From positions 53,238,709 through 53,302,708 of the forward strand of contig NC_079202.1 in NCBI RefSeq assembly GCF_026745355.1: a stretch of DNA of 64,000 nucleotides, given 5' to 3'. The DNA is from Beta vulgaris subsp. vulgaris. Taxonomy: Eukaryota; Streptophyta; Magnoliopsida; Caryophyllales; Amaranthaceae. Shown piece after piece: positions 49,401-61,800 of this stretch. The position numbers and the translations under genes were made by a program. Each line of letters starts with the position of its first letter. Within the stretch, counting starts at the first letter, position 1. The notes beneath the pieces are model-generated. The model did no database searches. It was not told the origin of the DNA and saw only the letters and a list, made by a program, of their open reading frames with translations.

Positions 49401-52400
49401 CCATTCAAGGAAAAAAGAAACAGCACGTGGAGTAAAATAATTGCTGGTCGAGAAGGTTGTTCTCAAACATTTTTCTTAAACATGATGCTCCCCCCCCCCC
49501 CCATATTCCACTCATTTTAATATCAGAACAGGATTTGTTGTAAACAAGAACCCTGTACTAAACTAATGGCATTGCCTGGGTTATATAATATATCAACTAT
49601 AAAGCACCCATACCAAAGACCTCAAACTGCACCACTTTCACGGAAGGCTCAGGGAAAATCAGACCACCAAAAGGTCAATGTAAAATAGGTGTCACATATA
49701 CAATAAGAGATCTTCCTTGACAAATATGGTTGTACTCCTTTCTGATTAATAGTTGAGTAACAGCAGGTGAGCAGCAAAAAAAAAACTTGAATGGACCATG
49801 ACCAGGAAACCATATGATATAGTCAGTTTCATTTGTATATAGTCAGTTTTCGTATGATATAGTCAATTTTTTGTATGATACAATCACCTTTTCATATAGT
49901 CAGTTTTTGTATGATATACTCAATATCTTATATAGTCAGTTTTCGTATGATATAGTCGGATTTTTTCTAATCTAGTCAGCTTTTGTATGATAAAGTCAGT
50001 TTGGGTGCACGGTAAATCACTGTTAAACTGGTCAACCCAAGACATCGACTTCTCAAATCTATTTGTATGATAAAGTGGATGTAATGACTTCGACTTCTCA
50101 AATCTCCCTTTAATGCAAGCAGATGCTATTTAAGATACCGCAAGGTAGTAGGTATTTTGACATGTCAACGAAGAAACAATAGTCAGACAAATCCTAATGG
50201 TATAATGCTTCTATGAGCTCTTATTTTTATGCTTCTAAGTTCTACCTATTTGTTTAGTTTGGCAAGAATTTTTGGTCTGCACTTTGCTATAAATATTATA
50301 TCCTTGCAGTTAGGTTTGAACGTACACAATATTGGAAGCAGAATACATATACAAGAGTATGTTATTCGACAAGGTAAGGCAGCAGAACTTTCATGACACA
50401 CTCTCCATTCTCAAGCAAGAGTAAGTCGAAGCCGTGAAGCTTGATATATGTTGGGAAAAAGTGAAAATACGATTTTAGAAAAAAAAAATATACCTTTGCA
50501 CCAGGATCTGCCCCAAAAGCAGATCGTAACTTTCCATAATATTGGCATGCTATTTTCAACAGAGAGAGAAGCATTTTTAAGGCTTCGCCCTCCCTGTAGT
50601 CTGCATCTTGACTGTCACAATTCGCAATGCTGTCATCAATCCATTTGTTCAACTCTTTGCTTCCCACATTGCCTGAAACCAGCGGGCCTGAAAATGATTG
50701 CTGACATAGAGTACGAATATATTCACAATCACCAAATCCTACATCTGAACTATCATTCTTCAGCATGGCAACTTCCATCACATTATGAATACTGATCACA
50801 CCTCCTGCTGAATCCTTCACATCAAATGTAAATAACCTTAAGGCCCTTGATGAGCAAAAGAGAGAAAGAAGGAAGCAAAATCTCAATAGGAAGCATATTT
50901 GACCCTGTCAACTTTTTTCCATTTTCAAATCACCGACAATTTTACAATTTCCTTATCTAGTACAGTAAAATCAATATTAGATTCATTGAAACTGTGAAGA
51001 CCTCACCTGGCTTGCATATGCAGGTTGAGTGAGTAAACTACTATGATCCTTCATTACTATGAGCTTTCCACCAAATCCAAAAGAGACGAGAGCATGTGAA
51101 GGTCGTCCATCTGATGATCTCCCTCCACCCAATGAATAGAATTCTCTGCTATTTTGATGAGGTTCCGGAGTAAAATTGTGAATTTTTGGACCATTAAAGC
51201 CAGCAGCAGAGAACTGCTGGTCAAATTTGTTATGCTGATTGTTATGCTGCAGAGGAATTTCAGCAGAAGCAAAGTTTTGAAAGCCAGTGTCACCAGCACC
51301 AAAGTCTTGAAATCTGTTGCATCCGTTACTGCTATCAAAACCATGTCTTGGTTGTTCATATGAGAACGATTTATCATATGATGCAGCACCGGTTCCATGT
51401 TCCGAAGGGTAACTAACAGCACCACTCAATATAGGTCCACTACCATACTGTGTATTTTCAGCTGAACTAAAAGCCTTGTTCGTACCATGTTGTGCCATAT
51501 TTGAAGCAACTCTGCCAGGATCTCTCCAATTCACCGGCTGGTCTAATTGGGCAGAATAATTATTAACTTGTCCACCTTGACCATAGATCAAATTTTGTTC
51601 AGGGTAGTAATTAACAGCACTAGCACTCCCATAGACTGATTGTTGGTTTTGGTTGAAGCTAGATGACTGGTGGATCGATGAATTATAGGAGTCTAATGAT
51701 CTCCATTCTAGTGCAATTGTGTCATAGTACCAACCAGGATACTGTGGATCAAACACCATGTTTGCAGGATACTCAGTGTTCCCGTACGTGGCCTGATTCC
51801 AATAAGCTAAGGAACCTGCTGAACTTTCCTCGGTCATACTTCCACTCACGGATTGAGCTGTGTGCTGGAGATGATAAAGATTGGATGTCGCATTGGCATC
51901 AGCTCCATCGCCTGTTGACTGAACTATGCCATTACTTTCGTCAATGTTATTTACAATCGCACCAGTACCGTCCACCTGATACCACTGCCCAGTATTTGGG
52001 TCATATTTCCAACCTGGATATAGGTTCTCCCAGTATTGAACACTACTTTGGTCTTGCATCTCACTACTATATTCCATAGATGAAGCATGCTGAATATCTT
52101 CTCCATCTTTCCCAAAATTATATGAACTTGAACAGGTAGCTTGATTAGATGAAACACCATCCAAAGTGCCTGATGCACCCATAAAACTATCAGCTACTTC
52201 ACCGAAAGGATCAGCTGAACTATCTCCTATTTGATTAAAGAAATCCTCATCTGGAGCCTCTTGTATACCACTATTAAATGCACCCCCCTGCACTTCTGTA
52301 CCCCCCTGCACTTCTGTACTACCTACACTAGAAGTTGTACCATCGCCACAAATCTTTAAATCAGATTCATTTTTCTCCTCCACTACATGATCACCACACT

Positions 52401-52743
52401 CCCCATCCACAGCTTCCCCAAGCCCCGAAACACCAGCACCACCACCAGCACCACCCACAACACCAATCTCTTCTACCTTATCATCATCGACATTACACGA
52501 AACAACATCACTAATGCCACCCTTTTCACTATGATCCCCTTCAACTCTATCTACATTATCTACACCATCTAACTCGGTGCTAACTTCATCGATACTCAAA
52601 TTCGCAAATGATTGCTCATCATTACTCCCAGCATTATTCAACAAACTAGGTTCAAATCCACCACCATCAAGCTCACCATCCACTAAATTATCAAAAAAAT
52701 CCTCATCCGTCTGATCCTCCATTGGCAATGGAGGTAGCACCAT
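41669..52743 (-). CDS. SEC16: SEC16 COPII scaffold (MAIGO5-type), 13 exons
   Basis: Exons (minus): 51007-52743, 50494-50814, 48864-48983, 48660-48782, 48368-48529, 48005-48130, 47650-47784, 47057-47184, 45701-45809, 45137-45433, 43304-43444, 42913-43211, 41669-42092. Phases agree throughout, giving 1,373 residues. SEC16 organises ER exit sites and binds SEC13 and SEC23/24 of the COPII coat. Exon 1 encodes the acidic, disordered N-terminus with YPGWKYDPNTGQWYQVDG and YPGWYYDTIALEW, typical of plant SEC16. The central conserved domain begins near FGFGGKLIVMKD (about 555) and continues through helical coatomer-element repeats (GRRMEALQCAQKGHLWGPAI, GSPLRTLCLLIAGQPAEVFS) to about residue 1000. 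The C-terminal part is Ser-rich and includes KLGEKNKFYYDENLKRWVEE. Introns 3 and 11 use GC donors. The C-terminus seems to stop early relative to other plant SEC16 proteins, judged from memory. A 5'-UTR intron is plausible (donor at 53096). Confidence 0.9.
45477..45679. mobile_element. Stowaway-type MITE in SEC16 intron 9
   Basis: The left end TACTAACTCTGTTTCTTAAT and, reverse-complemented, the right end TACTTCCTCCGTTTCTTAAT are inverted repeats continuing as ACTTGCAA. TA borders and the CTCCGTTTC core fit Stowaway/Tc1-mariner MITEs. 203 bp including the TA borders. Confidence 0.8.
46445..46483. repeat. (TA)n microsatellite in SEC16 intron 8
   Basis: About 19 uninterrupted TA units. Confidence 0.9.
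49811..50000. repeat. Minisatellite in SEC16 intron 2
   Basis: Degenerate units of about 21-24 bp around TATGATATAGTCAGTTTTCG recur about eight times. Intronic. Confidence 0.8.
52280..52320 (-). repeat. 18-bp in-frame tandem duplication in SEC16 exon 1
   Basis: CCCCCCTGCACTTCTGTA is present twice, adding a second TEVQGG to the acidic N-terminal region. Confidence 0.85.
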
Positions 52744-53379
52744 TGATCAAAAATCTCAAATAACAAACCCGAAAATGCCTAATTTCAAAAAAAAAAATCA
52801 AATTTATCACACTACCTTATTTTTTCTAATTACAACATGAAATTAAGCTACATTTATCATAAACTTCAAGCACAGCATCTGAAACACAATAGTAATCACA
52901 AAATTAACTCGGAAACCTTGTAATTTCACACAAACACGAGATCTAGGGTTTCCAACTATAGATTTGAGAAATATGCGAATTGAAAAAGGAATATATGCAA
53001 TCAAATGAAAATTAATCAACAAATGTGGAATGATTAACAAAATGTAGGGAGCAACATATGATGAAATTTAAGAAATAGTAGCTCACCAGATGAAAATTGA
53101 AGATCTGGAAAATGGAGAGAAAGGAAGAAAGAAGGAAAGAAAGAAAGAGGGAAAAGACAAAGAGTGCATGAATTTGGCACCAGCCAGCCGACAGATCACC
53201 GCACCCACCAGAAAAGCCAGGCCAATTAACTCATTTTCTCTTTCTTTTTTTTTTATAAAAAAAATTATTATAAATCAGTAACTTATCGTATTACTCCAAG
53301 AACTTTATGGAATTTATTTTATTTTATTTTATTTACAAAGGAAAGAAACAACGGGGATGGATTCCAACTCCCAAGATTT
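52744..53379. promoter_or_regulatory. SEC16 5' leader and presumed promoter
   Basis: On the minus strand, CTG|GTGAGC at 53097/53096 is a good 5' splice donor, and a GAG acceptor lies close to the start codon, suggesting a 5'-UTR intron of about 330 bp. AG-rich sequence at 53100-53165 may be the first non-coding exon. No TATA box was chosen. Confidence 0.35.
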
Positions 53380-54445
53380 CGACCACTTAGAACATCCTTG
53401 CGGATGATTATGGTAAAAGGATGAACATCAAACCAATAAGTAAGATTAGTCGTCGTATGACCGCGATGAGCCATTCAATTCGCAGCAGCATTAGCCTCTC
53501 TATAAGTAGAGATGGCCGCTAATGTGGGCTAGTCCGTCGACCCTAGTGGGCCGGTCTAAGATTTCACAGTCCATGACCGGACCGTGAAATTCACGATTTA
53601 GGTGGACTGGTCCATGGGCTGAAAAATTTTAGCCCACACCGGTCTGTTACCGTTTTGCGGTTCTGGAAGTTGTTTTGGCGGTTCGTGGGCCTAGCGGGTC
53701 GGCATGAGGATTTTTTTTCGAAGTTATATAATCATTTATTATTGTTACATAAAACCTTTAATATTAATTAAAATACATACAATTATTAATATTAATGAAT
53801 AATTTCATTATTTTTGAATTTGATTGAATTATAATATGTGTAATTTGATTAAAATATACACAATTTGGTTAAATAATTACTTGGGTTGGGCTGGACCACT
53901 TTCATGGACCAGCCTGGGCGGTTTTAGTAGCGGGTTTTCGTGGGCTGGACTCAAAAATCTGGCCCACGATCCACCCACCACTTTCACGGTTCAAGTTGGG
54001 CTGGACTGGGCTTTTCGCGAGCTCAGCCCACATGCTGGATTGGCCCGTACTATTGGTCATCTCGACCTAAAAGCATGATGAATCTGGACCTCCTCAAACT
54101 GCTTTACATCTTCACATGCATCTAAGATGAGAGAGTTAATAATCCAAGGAATCTTCCAAATATATTTAATAGATTGGATAACAACCAAATTGTCACCCTC
54201 ACTAATAAGATTTCTAATTCCTAAAGAAATGACCCGTCTAATACCTTCTCTTAGGCCCCTAACTTCAGCCACAAGAACAAAACTGATGAATCTAAAGCAC
54301 CAGCACCACATAACAAAAATTTCCCTTATGAGTCACGAATGACAAATCCGAATGAGGCTTGATCATTAGGAAGTTTTGAACCATCAAAATTAACTTTATA
54401 ATAATTGGTAGGAGGAGGGCACCTACTAACTTTATGGAATATAAC
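53380..54445 (-). pseudogene. Decayed RNase H (RVT_3-type) domain, split by a hAT MITE
   Basis: On the minus strand, 54440-54074 reads VNFDGSKLPNDQASFGFVIR followed, after an in-frame stop, by a frame containing AEVRGLREGIRRVISLGI and EGDNLVVIQSI. This is the pattern of the plant RNase H-like domain found in non-LTR retroelements and related proteins. The frame breaks at the hAT insertion (53508-54065) and resumes at 53507 with REANAAAN, a stop, then MAHRGH, matching the final helix of the fold. The stops show it is dead. Probably a LINE-derived fragment; the rest of the element was not found. Confidence 0.7.
53508..54065. mobile_element. hAT-type MITE inserted in the RNase H pseudogene
   Basis: The left end TAGAGATGGCCGCTAATGTG and the right end (reverse complement TCGAGATGACCAATAGTACG) are imperfect inverted repeats of the common plant hAT TAGAGATGGC type. 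The 8-bp flanks TCTATAAG (53500-53507) and CCTAAAAG (54066-54073) match at 6 of 8. Removing the element and one flank restores the RNase H frame (HHAF-REAN). The interior has GGGCTGG-rich ends and an AT-rich core. The ORFs inside (53824-54125) are not genes. Confidence 0.85.
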
Positions 54446-54970
54446 TCTCCACAATAGATAAAATAGGGAGTATATATATAGTTAGTTGACAATATATAAC
54501 CACTCGACAACATTGATATGAATATACTCTCTAAAATAATAGTGTCGTATATATTTTAGCAATCTAGAAAATAACCACGGGGCGTATATTTTCAACTATA
54601 ACTAAAAGAATATAGGAAGAAGAGGATTTGAGAACATAGATCATACAGAGAGAATGAAGATAGTCAGATACAAATATTTGAAAACTGATTATTTTATTCA
54701 TTTTTTATTAATTAATTACAGGTTGCTAAAACTATCCTAAAACATTAAATGAAAGATAACTATCTTCACCTTAGTCTTTATAATCAATTAGATATTTATA
54801 AAATTTCGCCGTATTGAATTGGATACCCAATACAATAGAGGAAATCGACATGCAAAAACCTCGGCTTCTTGGAATACATAACTCGGTTATTTTATGGATA
54901 TGGACATATGGTATCATTCATTCATTATGTTATTGCCCTGTATCATTCATCCATTATATTTTAAATGAAA
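54446..54970. other. AT-rich intergenic, no gene seen
   Basis: No coding frame with recognisable content. Confidence 0.5.
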
Positions 54971-55257
54971 TACTTTCTTACATTTTATATTAATTTACTC
55001 ACTTCATTTCAGGAGAGAACCAAGGAGGAAGTACAAAAGTATGCGAGAGAAATTGAAAAAGTGGAGAGAGAAACTGAAAAGTGAGTGAGAGAAACAAAAG
55101 AGTGGGTTAAAATATTAAAAAGTGAATGACATGGGTGAAAAAAAAAGAGAAAGTAGATGTGATATGTTATCAAATATAAAAAAAGTAACAATGCGTAAAT
55201 TAAAAAGAAACAAACTAAAAAGAAAAGTGTATAAATTAAAAAGAAACGGAGGAAGTA
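54971..55257. mobile_element. Probable Stowaway-like MITE
   Basis: The right end, reverse-complemented, reads TACTTCCTCCGTTTCTTTTT. The left end TACTTTCTTACATTTTATAT is a poorer match but continues with a similar TTAATTTA-type block. Stowaway ends with TA borders. The open frame across it (55009-55446, minus) is a Phe/Leu/Ser-rich artefact. Confidence 0.5.
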
Positions 55258-56755
55258 TAAGGTATCGACAAAGCTGCAGCAGGATTTAGAAGATGAGAGA
55301 GTTAGAAATGAAATAATGAAAAAAGGGAAGTTATCTCGTGGGACATCATATGTTATCACGAAGTAGTACATAATTTTCATACTGAACAAGCAAGCCAACC
55401 ACCGAATAACAACACCACACTTGTAAATTTTTTTGTGTTTGGTCATGCTATTGCTGGCAATGAAAAGCTAAATGTATGTGGATATTTTTGGCTTACCTGC
55501 AAACCGTGGCCTATTTAGAGTAACGAGTTACCGTCCTAGCAACCACCATCCTCACCCTACCTAATTGCGCAAATCATGCGACAACCATCAGCCCACCAGT
55601 GTGACCTTGTGAAGTACTCTTGGTCTCTTGCTATTAGTTATGGCTGATCAAGAATTTTAATATCGAGTAAGAATGAGGACGGATTTAAATTTCTCCATCA
55701 ATCATGCTACTACTTTCTAAAATTCAAATTTTTAGATGTACTTAAAAAATATATACAAATTGATACATTACCGTGTGATAATCAAATCACCAAATTCAAA
55801 GTAGCATGGTTTTACTCCCTAAATTATGTTTATAAATCCATAATAATTACACCATATATGAGATTAATCATTTTAGACTTTAGTAAGTGCCCATTTGTTT
55901 ACATCAAGTGTTAGTGTTAGATCTAGAGTTCAAATTAAATGGGTCCAAGTTAAATCAAAGCCAAACTTTTAAACTGAAAATTACATCAAATATATAATGA
56001 CGAGAAAATTAATTTGTACATTTGAAGGTTAAAATGATAACAATAATTTCGTGTAACCTTTTAAATATAGCATAATTTAAGTTCCTAAGTTTGTTGGCCG
56101 GATATTTTAACACCACTAGTCGTTATGCCTTCTAAGGCTAAACTTGTTCACAAAAGCCATCATGCATTATTATAGCTTCTAAGCGATTTCAAATTTTCAA
56201 TAGTCCTACTTATGAACTTATCACTAAATTCTTGGAGCATATCCTTGATAGCTTTTTAATTATTTGAAGCTTACAAATTAGTGTACGCTTGATCAAAAAA
56301 CAACTAGTCTCCCTCACATGGATGTCTAATATTTTCTTCTTGTTTCAAAATGACCACTCAACAATAACAAAAGCATTGTCTCCACCTATTTTGATAATCA
56401 TCAGACTTAATAAACAAATATCGATAATGTGTTGCTTATTTCAGTGTATTCCAACCAATCACCATAATTAGTGCACTAATCTAGATTAAAACAATATTTT
56501 AGTCCCACAAACTCTTTGGAAAAACATGATGTTTATGAGCTTAAAAAGATTTTTTTTTAAAAAACATAATACTACTCTTGTAGACCATAATTTTAGTAAT
56601 TTCAATTTGATAACTTAGATAGTAATTAAAAGCTTTGCCTCTTAATTCTGAATCAACACGGGATGCTTGGATTAGTTGGACGATTGTTCAAATATACGCT
56701 GTAATCTACTTGTAGCATTCCCACCTCCATTTTGATGGTTATTCATGAATATTAG
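55258..56755. other. AT-rich intergenic, no gene seen
   Basis: No gene or clear repeat recognised before the retrotransposon LTR. Confidence 0.5.
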
Positions 56756-57201
56756 TGTATGGGGGCTGGCTAAGTTCCATACCGGTTCAATTGATACCGG
56801 TCTAATAGCTTTTGGGCTTACGAGCCTGGGCTTAGATCCAGTTTATATCCCCAGTGCCTACGGGCCTAAAAGATATACTTTCAGTAAAAGATAAGAATAT
56901 ATCCTAAGGGAATATTCTTGGGAATCTCTCCCGTGATTACCGGGCCCAACACAGAGATGGGCTTAATCAAGTCCCTATAAATACTCCGTTGATCTGAGTC
57001 ATAAGGTACGTACACGAATCCCAATACATTATACTTGAGAGCTACCGGCTTTAAACCTAATACTGACTTAGGCATCGGAGGGGCGTTCCTCGGATCAACC
57101 CCCGAGGCTAGTTCACTTATTATATTTTGCAGGAATCCAACCCGGCTTGAATACAAGGACTTACCGGTTCAGAACCCTGTGATTTGTCCCATACCGGAAC
57201 A
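56756..57201 (+). repeat. 5' LTR of the Tat-type element
   Basis: It begins TGTATGGGGG and ends ACCGGAACA just before the PBS. A TATA-like box TATAAATA lies at about 56976-56983. The 5' boundary is inferred because the other LTR is not available for comparison. Confidence 0.65.
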
Positions 57202-57202
57202 A

Positions 57203-57220
57203 TTGGCGCTAGAAGGAGGG
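57203..57220 (+). promoter_or_regulatory. Primer-binding site
   Basis: TTGGCGCTAGAAGGAGGG immediately follows the LTR, the form seen in Tat-lineage elements. The tRNA partner is not identified. Confidence 0.7.
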
Positions 57221-57271
57221 GTTGAACAATACCTTGTAGTCTAAGCCATCCCTTGCATCCAAACAACCCTT

Positions 57272-58860
57272 ATGGATCCTAAGCAGCCATTAGGGATGCC
57301 GGAAACCGATGAAAACAATGTCCCCATTGACCAAGCACCCCCGGGGTATTCAACTCCGCTGCCGGCCGCTAGGCACACTCGACCGCCTGTGAACACTAGG
57401 AAAACTCCTGAAACTCCCCAGGAAGATATCTTCCACACCTTGCAAAATATGTTCACCCAGAGCAACTCAGAAGCGCAGCAGAAGTGTTTCAGGCAATGGC
57501 AAGCGGAACTCCACCGACCGGTCCCCGGCCAAAGCGAGCCTTGAGCAGAGCCCACAGTCCGGTGAGAAAACTTCGTACTCCATGGACGGGCCGCCAAGGT
57601 GAGCGAGACCGGCATGACCAGGATCAGGTGGCATATTCGAAGACCCCCACAGAGCAGTGGGAATGAGAGGAAGAGAGGAAGGAGGAGGCGCAGGATACGG
57701 AGGTTCAGCAGCATTCCTCCCAGCAAAGAAGCCGGAGTGAATACCGGCGTAGAGCGCAGGTGTCATTGCGGAATTCCCCCTTTTCCACTGCAATTCTACA
57801 GGAGCCCATGGAAAAACTGAAAATGCCGACATGTAAGTATGACGGTAAGACGGACCCGGAGGATCACCTCTCGGCTTATGAGGGCCATATGATGTTGTAC
57901 ACTGATACTGACTCCGTATGGTGTAAGGTGTTCCCATCAACCTTATCCGGGTTGGGGCAGACCTGGTTTAAAAGCATTCCGCCGGCAACTGTGTTCGATT
58001 TCCGGCAACTGACATCCATGTTCGTGACACACTTTGTCAGCAACAAGCGTCGCGAACGAACAACCGGCGAATTAATGTCTATTAAACAAGGGGAAACTGA
58101 AAGCTTGAGGGATTATGTCGGACGTTTCAATGCCGAAGCCGTCACCATCCCAACACTTCAGCAGGAAGTAGCAGTACTGGCCTTAATGACGGGGTTGAAA
58201 GAGGGCACCCCATTTCGTAGTTATCTCGGCCGAAAAAAGATGACATGCCTAACAGAAGTCCTGGGAAAGGCTAATGACTTCATTAGGGGGGAAGAGTTTG
58301 ACAAGGCAGCTAACGCAAAAAGGCCAGTGGCCATAGAAAAAGAAAAAGAGAAAGACAAAGATAAGGATCGCCGGGATGACAAATACCGGAGGGATAAAAA
58401 AGCGGAGTCAACTGGCAGAAAAGAGGAAAGCAACTCTGTGAAAAAGGGGTTCGAAGGGAGGCCAGATAAATACAACAATTACACTCCTCTAACAATATCC
58501 CGGGCCCGGATTTTTGAACTGCATAGTAAGGACGATAAGTGGCAAAGGCCGCGAAAAATGTACTACAAGGGCCGGGATAAATCCAAGTGGTGCGAGTTTC
58601 ATGATGATTACGGCCACAAAACAGATGATTGCAAGGACCTTAAGGACGGGATCGAAGACCTCGTTAGACGAGGCTACTTTACCCAGTACCTATCAAGGAA
58701 CGACCGCAAGACTCCTCCAAGGGAGGACGACAACGGCAACAGAAGGCCGGTAAAAGACAGGATCACTGAGATCCACACATCAGTGGAGGACCAACTAGAG
58801 GCGGTAGTATTCACGGAGCGAAAGCCAGCCTCAAAGAGTCCGGCACCAGGTGAACTATAA
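57272..58860 (+). pseudogene. gag of the Tat-type element, frameshifted
   Basis: An ATG at 57272 opens a 90-codon frame that stops at 57544. After a broken stretch the gag frame is open again to 58860. The latter part contains the Retrotrans_gag core (DPEDHLSAYEGHM, WFKSIPPATVFDFRQL, LRDYVGRFNAEA), a Lys/Asp/Arg-rich linker and a zinc-knuckle-like CEFH-x5-H-x4-C motif (CEFHDDYGHKTDDC), usual for this lineage. Gag would form the particle and bind the RNA. At least one frameshift near 57,540-57,760 breaks it. Confidence 0.8.
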
Positions 58861-58885
58861 CAACTCCAGAAAATGGCCGGCACCC

Positions 58886-61800
58886 CCATCTATGCCGTCT
58901 GTAGCTTTCACCTCAGAGGACGCTAAGGGAATCGTCTATCCTCACGACGACCCTTTGGTGGTGTCTCTGCAGATTTCCAACGCGATGGTTCACGTGTTCT
59001 AGTGGACGGCGGAAGCTCCGCCAACATCCTCTACAAAGAGACATTTGAAAAGATGGGATTTGACGAAACATGTCTGAAACCGGTCTCTTACCCGGTTATC
59101 GGCTTCACAGGAGCATCTGTTGTCCCAGAAGGACAGTAAAGCTGGCGGTCAAAATAGGAGAAGGGTCAGGTCGAAAGACCTCATGGTGGAATTTCTGGTT
59201 GTAGACGTCCCGGCGGCGTATAATGCCATCATTGGGAGGCCTTAATTCATGACGCCCAGGCTGTGGTCTCAACTACCACCTTACCATGATCTACACCTCT
59301 AACGACGGTAACCCAGAGAAATCAGAGGCAATCAAGAGTCGGCAGGGCATGTTACCTTACCGCACTAAAACACTCTGATCATAAAAGACCGGCCGACACG
59401 CCACCGTCGGAAAGAAAGCGGAGAAGGCTGGAAAATAAGGTCAGGAAGGACCTGTCCATGGAGAATTTCGAGGGAAGGCCGGAGATCAGCCGAGACCTAG
59501 CCCTGCGGGAGAAACGGAAGAATAAGTTTGGAAGAAGACAGACCTACAGAACAGTGAAAATCGGTCGATTTGGGTGAAGAAGTGAAGGTCAACTTAATTT
59601 CCCTGTTAAGAGGGCATGCCGACATTTTCGCCTTCTCGGCGACGAAATGCCGGGCATCGATCCGATTTCATGGTACATCGCCTAAACGTAAACGAGGATG
59701 TAAGGCCGGTAAAGCAAAAGAAGCGAAACTTCTCAGCAGAGAAGAACGCGGCATTAAGGTGGAAGTAGACAAGCTGCTGGCGGCAGACTTTATTGAACCC
59801 TGCGATTACCCGGAGTGGCTGGCAAACGTAGTAATGGTGAAAAAATCCAATGGGACATGGCGCATGTGCGTAGACTTTACCGACCTCAACAAAGCCTGCC
59901 AAAGGACTGTTACCACTGCCGAGGATTGACCAGTTAGTAGACTCAACTAGCGGTCATGCATTGTTAAGCTTCATGGATGCTTTCTCAGGGACCACCAGAT
60001 AAGCTTGCTCGAGTCCGACAGGAATAAAGCGCGCCTTCATCACAGACGCAGGGTTTACGCCTACAAAGCAATGCCGTTTGGACTCAAAAATGCCGGGCTA
60101 CCTATCAAAAGCTGGTAGACAAGATCTTCGAACACCAAAAAGGCAGAAATGTAGAAGTATATGTGGAACAGTATAGTCAAGAGCTTAACTGAAGAACGCA
60201 TATAGTTGACCTGAAGAAACATTCGAAACACTCCGGCACACCAAATGAAGTTAAACCCAAGAAGTGCGTGTTTGGAGTACGTCCGGCAAGTTCCTGGCTT
60301 CATGGTGAGTGAAAGGGGGATAGATGCCAACCCAGACAAAATTAAAGCCATCAGTGACCTCCCGGAGCCAAAGAGCATCCGGGACATTCAAAAGCTGACG
60401 GGAGGATGGCGGCCTTAACAAGGTTCGTTTCAAAATCAGCAGAAAAGGCCTTCCATTCTTCAAAATACTCGGGAAATAAGAAGTTTGAATGGGGAGAAGA
60501 CAGAAGCAAGCCTTCGAAAAGGTCAAGGAACACTTCCAGCGGTTGCCCACCATAACTCGGCCAGAATTGGGGGAAAAACTACAACTATATGTGTCGGTGA
60601 CCGAGAAGACGGTCGCGGCGGTATTACTGGTGAATCGGGAGGGGCAGCAAAGCCCCATATACTTTGTCAGTCACGTACTTGCCGGAGCAGAACAGAGGTA
60701 TGAACTGCTGGAAAAAATGGCCTATGCCGTCTTGATTGCAGCTCGAAAGCTGAGGCCATACTTTGATCCCACACTGTCCAAGTCCTCACAAATCAGCCTT
60801 TGGAAAAAGCCCTCCACAAACTAGACACCACAGGGAGATTTGAAGTGGGCAATGAGCTGTCGGAGTTCGACATAGAATACCGGCCGCGTACCGCGATCAA
60901 AGCCCAAGCTTTAGCAGACTTCATAGTAGAGACAACTTCTCTGAACCCGCGAGAATCCGCCGGCAAGTGGAAAATTGAGGTGGATGGATCAGCAGCCCAG
61001 AGTGGAGCCGGAGCCGGAGTGGTCATGACATCCCCGGAAGGGGAAATCTTTGAACATGCCATCCGTTTCGGGTTTAAGGCCTCCAACAATGAAGCTGAGT
61101 ACGAAGCAGCCCTGGCCGGACTAAGTCTGAGCATTGCGGCTGGAGCAAGAAACGTCATATGATAACGGACTCGCAATTAATCTCAAGCCAAATTGAAGGA
61201 ACGTATGAGGCCCGGGAACCGGTAATGCAGAAATACCTACATCTGGTAAAGAACATGGTAAAGGGACTTCGAAGCTTCGAAGTGCAATTGGTTCCGAGAG
61301 CAGAAAACATGGCGGCATGCCTTATCAAAGCTGGCGAGTTCCAGTCTAAGCGACAAGAAAAGGAACGTCAGGGTGGAGACCTTGGTGACAAAGATATAGA
61401 AGTTGTCCCAGCATCCGTTAATACAATCGATACCGAACCAGAGTGGTATGAAGGTATACTGGCATATAAGCTCAAAGGCGAGCTCCCGGAAGATAAGATG
61501 ACGGCACAAAAACTGAGAAGGGATTCTGTCTGGTATTGCATCTTTCAGGGACAGTTGTACAAGAAAGGGTTCTCGCTACCTTTATAAGGTGCGTCACGGC
61601 CAACGAAGCAACAAAAATAATTGAGGAAATTCAGAAGGAATATGCTGGGAACCATATCGGTGGTAAAGCGTTAGCACTAAAAGCACTGCGAGCAGGGTTT
61701 TACTGGCCTACAATGCTGACGGATGCCCAAACCTACGTGAAAAAATGCGATAAGTGTCAAAGGTTCGCGCCAGTGATCAACCAGCCGGCCAATGATCTCC

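Noticed and set aside
53824..54125. Trp/Gly-rich ORFs
   Set aside because: Inside the hAT MITE, from repeated GGGCTGG motifs.
55009..55446. 145-codon Phe/Leu/Ser-rich ORF
   Set aside because: Covers most of the Stowaway-like MITE and adjacent AT-rich sequence; composition artefact.
57241..57940. Minus-strand ORFs of over 150 codons across gag
   Set aside because: Shadow frames opposite the sense gag, without recognisable motifs, unlike the downstream antisense ORF.
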